A stretch of 40,121 nucleotides of DNA from Chloroflexi bacterium GWB2_54_36 (GTDB taxonomy: Bacteria; Chloroflexota; Anaerolineae; Anaerolineales; Anaerolineaceae): positions 1 through 40,121 of the forward strand of contig MGMG01000001.1 in NCBI GenBank assembly GCA_001796355.1. Direction: 5' to 3'. Shown piece by piece: positions 40,109 through 40,121 of the stretch. Under the pieces are notes generated by a model that worked only from the letters and a program-made list of their open reading frames with translations, did not search any database and was not told the origin of the DNA. Each line of letters begins with the position of its first letter. Position 1 is the first letter of the stretch. Position numbers and translations under genes: made by a program.

Positions 40109-40121
40109 ACAATCCAACCAC
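40105..40121 (+). CDS. Start of a further gene, cut by the window end
   Basis: An ATG at 40105 overlaps the hemA stop by 4 nt (ATGA) and opens a frame reading MNNPT before the window ends. Translational coupling to hemA suggests another tetrapyrrole gene, with hemC a common partner at this place, but five residues cannot identify it. Confidence 0.5.

Overview
The window looks like chromosomal DNA from a Chloroflexota bacterium, probably of the Anaerolineae type. This is an inference. It rests on the large secreted beta-helix protein ending in a YLPMINK-like tail, GT-C membrane glycosyltransferases, many GTG/TTG starts with good Shine-Dalgarno sites, and a coproporphyrin-type haem gene set (HemQ, HemH, HemY). 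Composition is moderately GC-rich throughout. I see no transposase, integrase, phage gene, CRISPR array or rRNA. The only RNA gene found is a tRNA-Cys on the minus strand.

Layout. 1-1023: 3' end of an ABC exporter gene, then about 0.9 kb of non-coding DNA with REP-like repeats, hairpins and two strong promoters. 1024-6516: a giant secreted parallel beta-helix protein. 6743-11184: small secreted His-rich protein, CopB-type copper ATPase with a His-rich N-terminus built partly from a dispersed repeat, MFS transporter and ChrB-like protein. 11390-13206: ECF sigma factor, zinc-finger anti-sigma candidate and a secreted helical protein. 13306-15708 (minus strand): a frameshifted DUF4287-type gene, a DUF1801 gene, CopZ-like chaperone and a TauE/SafE-cupredoxin fusion. 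15904-18714: lipoprotein, ANT(6)-like nucleotidyltransferase, and an EamA transporter with a His-rich tail. 18929-28066: Cys/Met-metabolism PLP enzyme, GT-C membrane protein, unknown protein, sugar nucleotidyltransferase, small protein, aminotransferase, NUDIX hydrolase and a solute-binding lipoprotein. 28406-28476: tRNA-Cys. 28597-33466: KdpD-like kinase without the KdpD N-terminal domains, KdpE-like regulator, a membrane-anchored Usp-like protein and a KimA-like APC potassium transporter. 33723-40121: HTH regulator, radical SAM/SPASM protein, HemQ, HemH, HemY, HemA and the first codons of another gene.

Three functional themes emerge. Copper and metal handling: CopB, CopZ, the TauE-cupredoxin fusion, ChrB, and His-rich proteins. 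Potassium sensing and uptake: a Kdp-like two-component pair placed next to an APC transporter instead of KdpFABC. Haem synthesis: the C5 entry enzyme HemA plus the coproporphyrin-dependent branch, headed by a possible haem- or stress-responsive regulator with a near-consensus promoter.

Intergenic DNA carries several dispersed repeat families: a GTAGGGGCG palindrome, CTTCGACAGGCTCAG, a CACTCTGTGAGTG type, and a GTCACCCTG/CAGGATGAC inverted repeat. One of them has entered the copper ATPase coding sequence in frame. All functions are assigned from recognisable motifs and context; no database search was possible.
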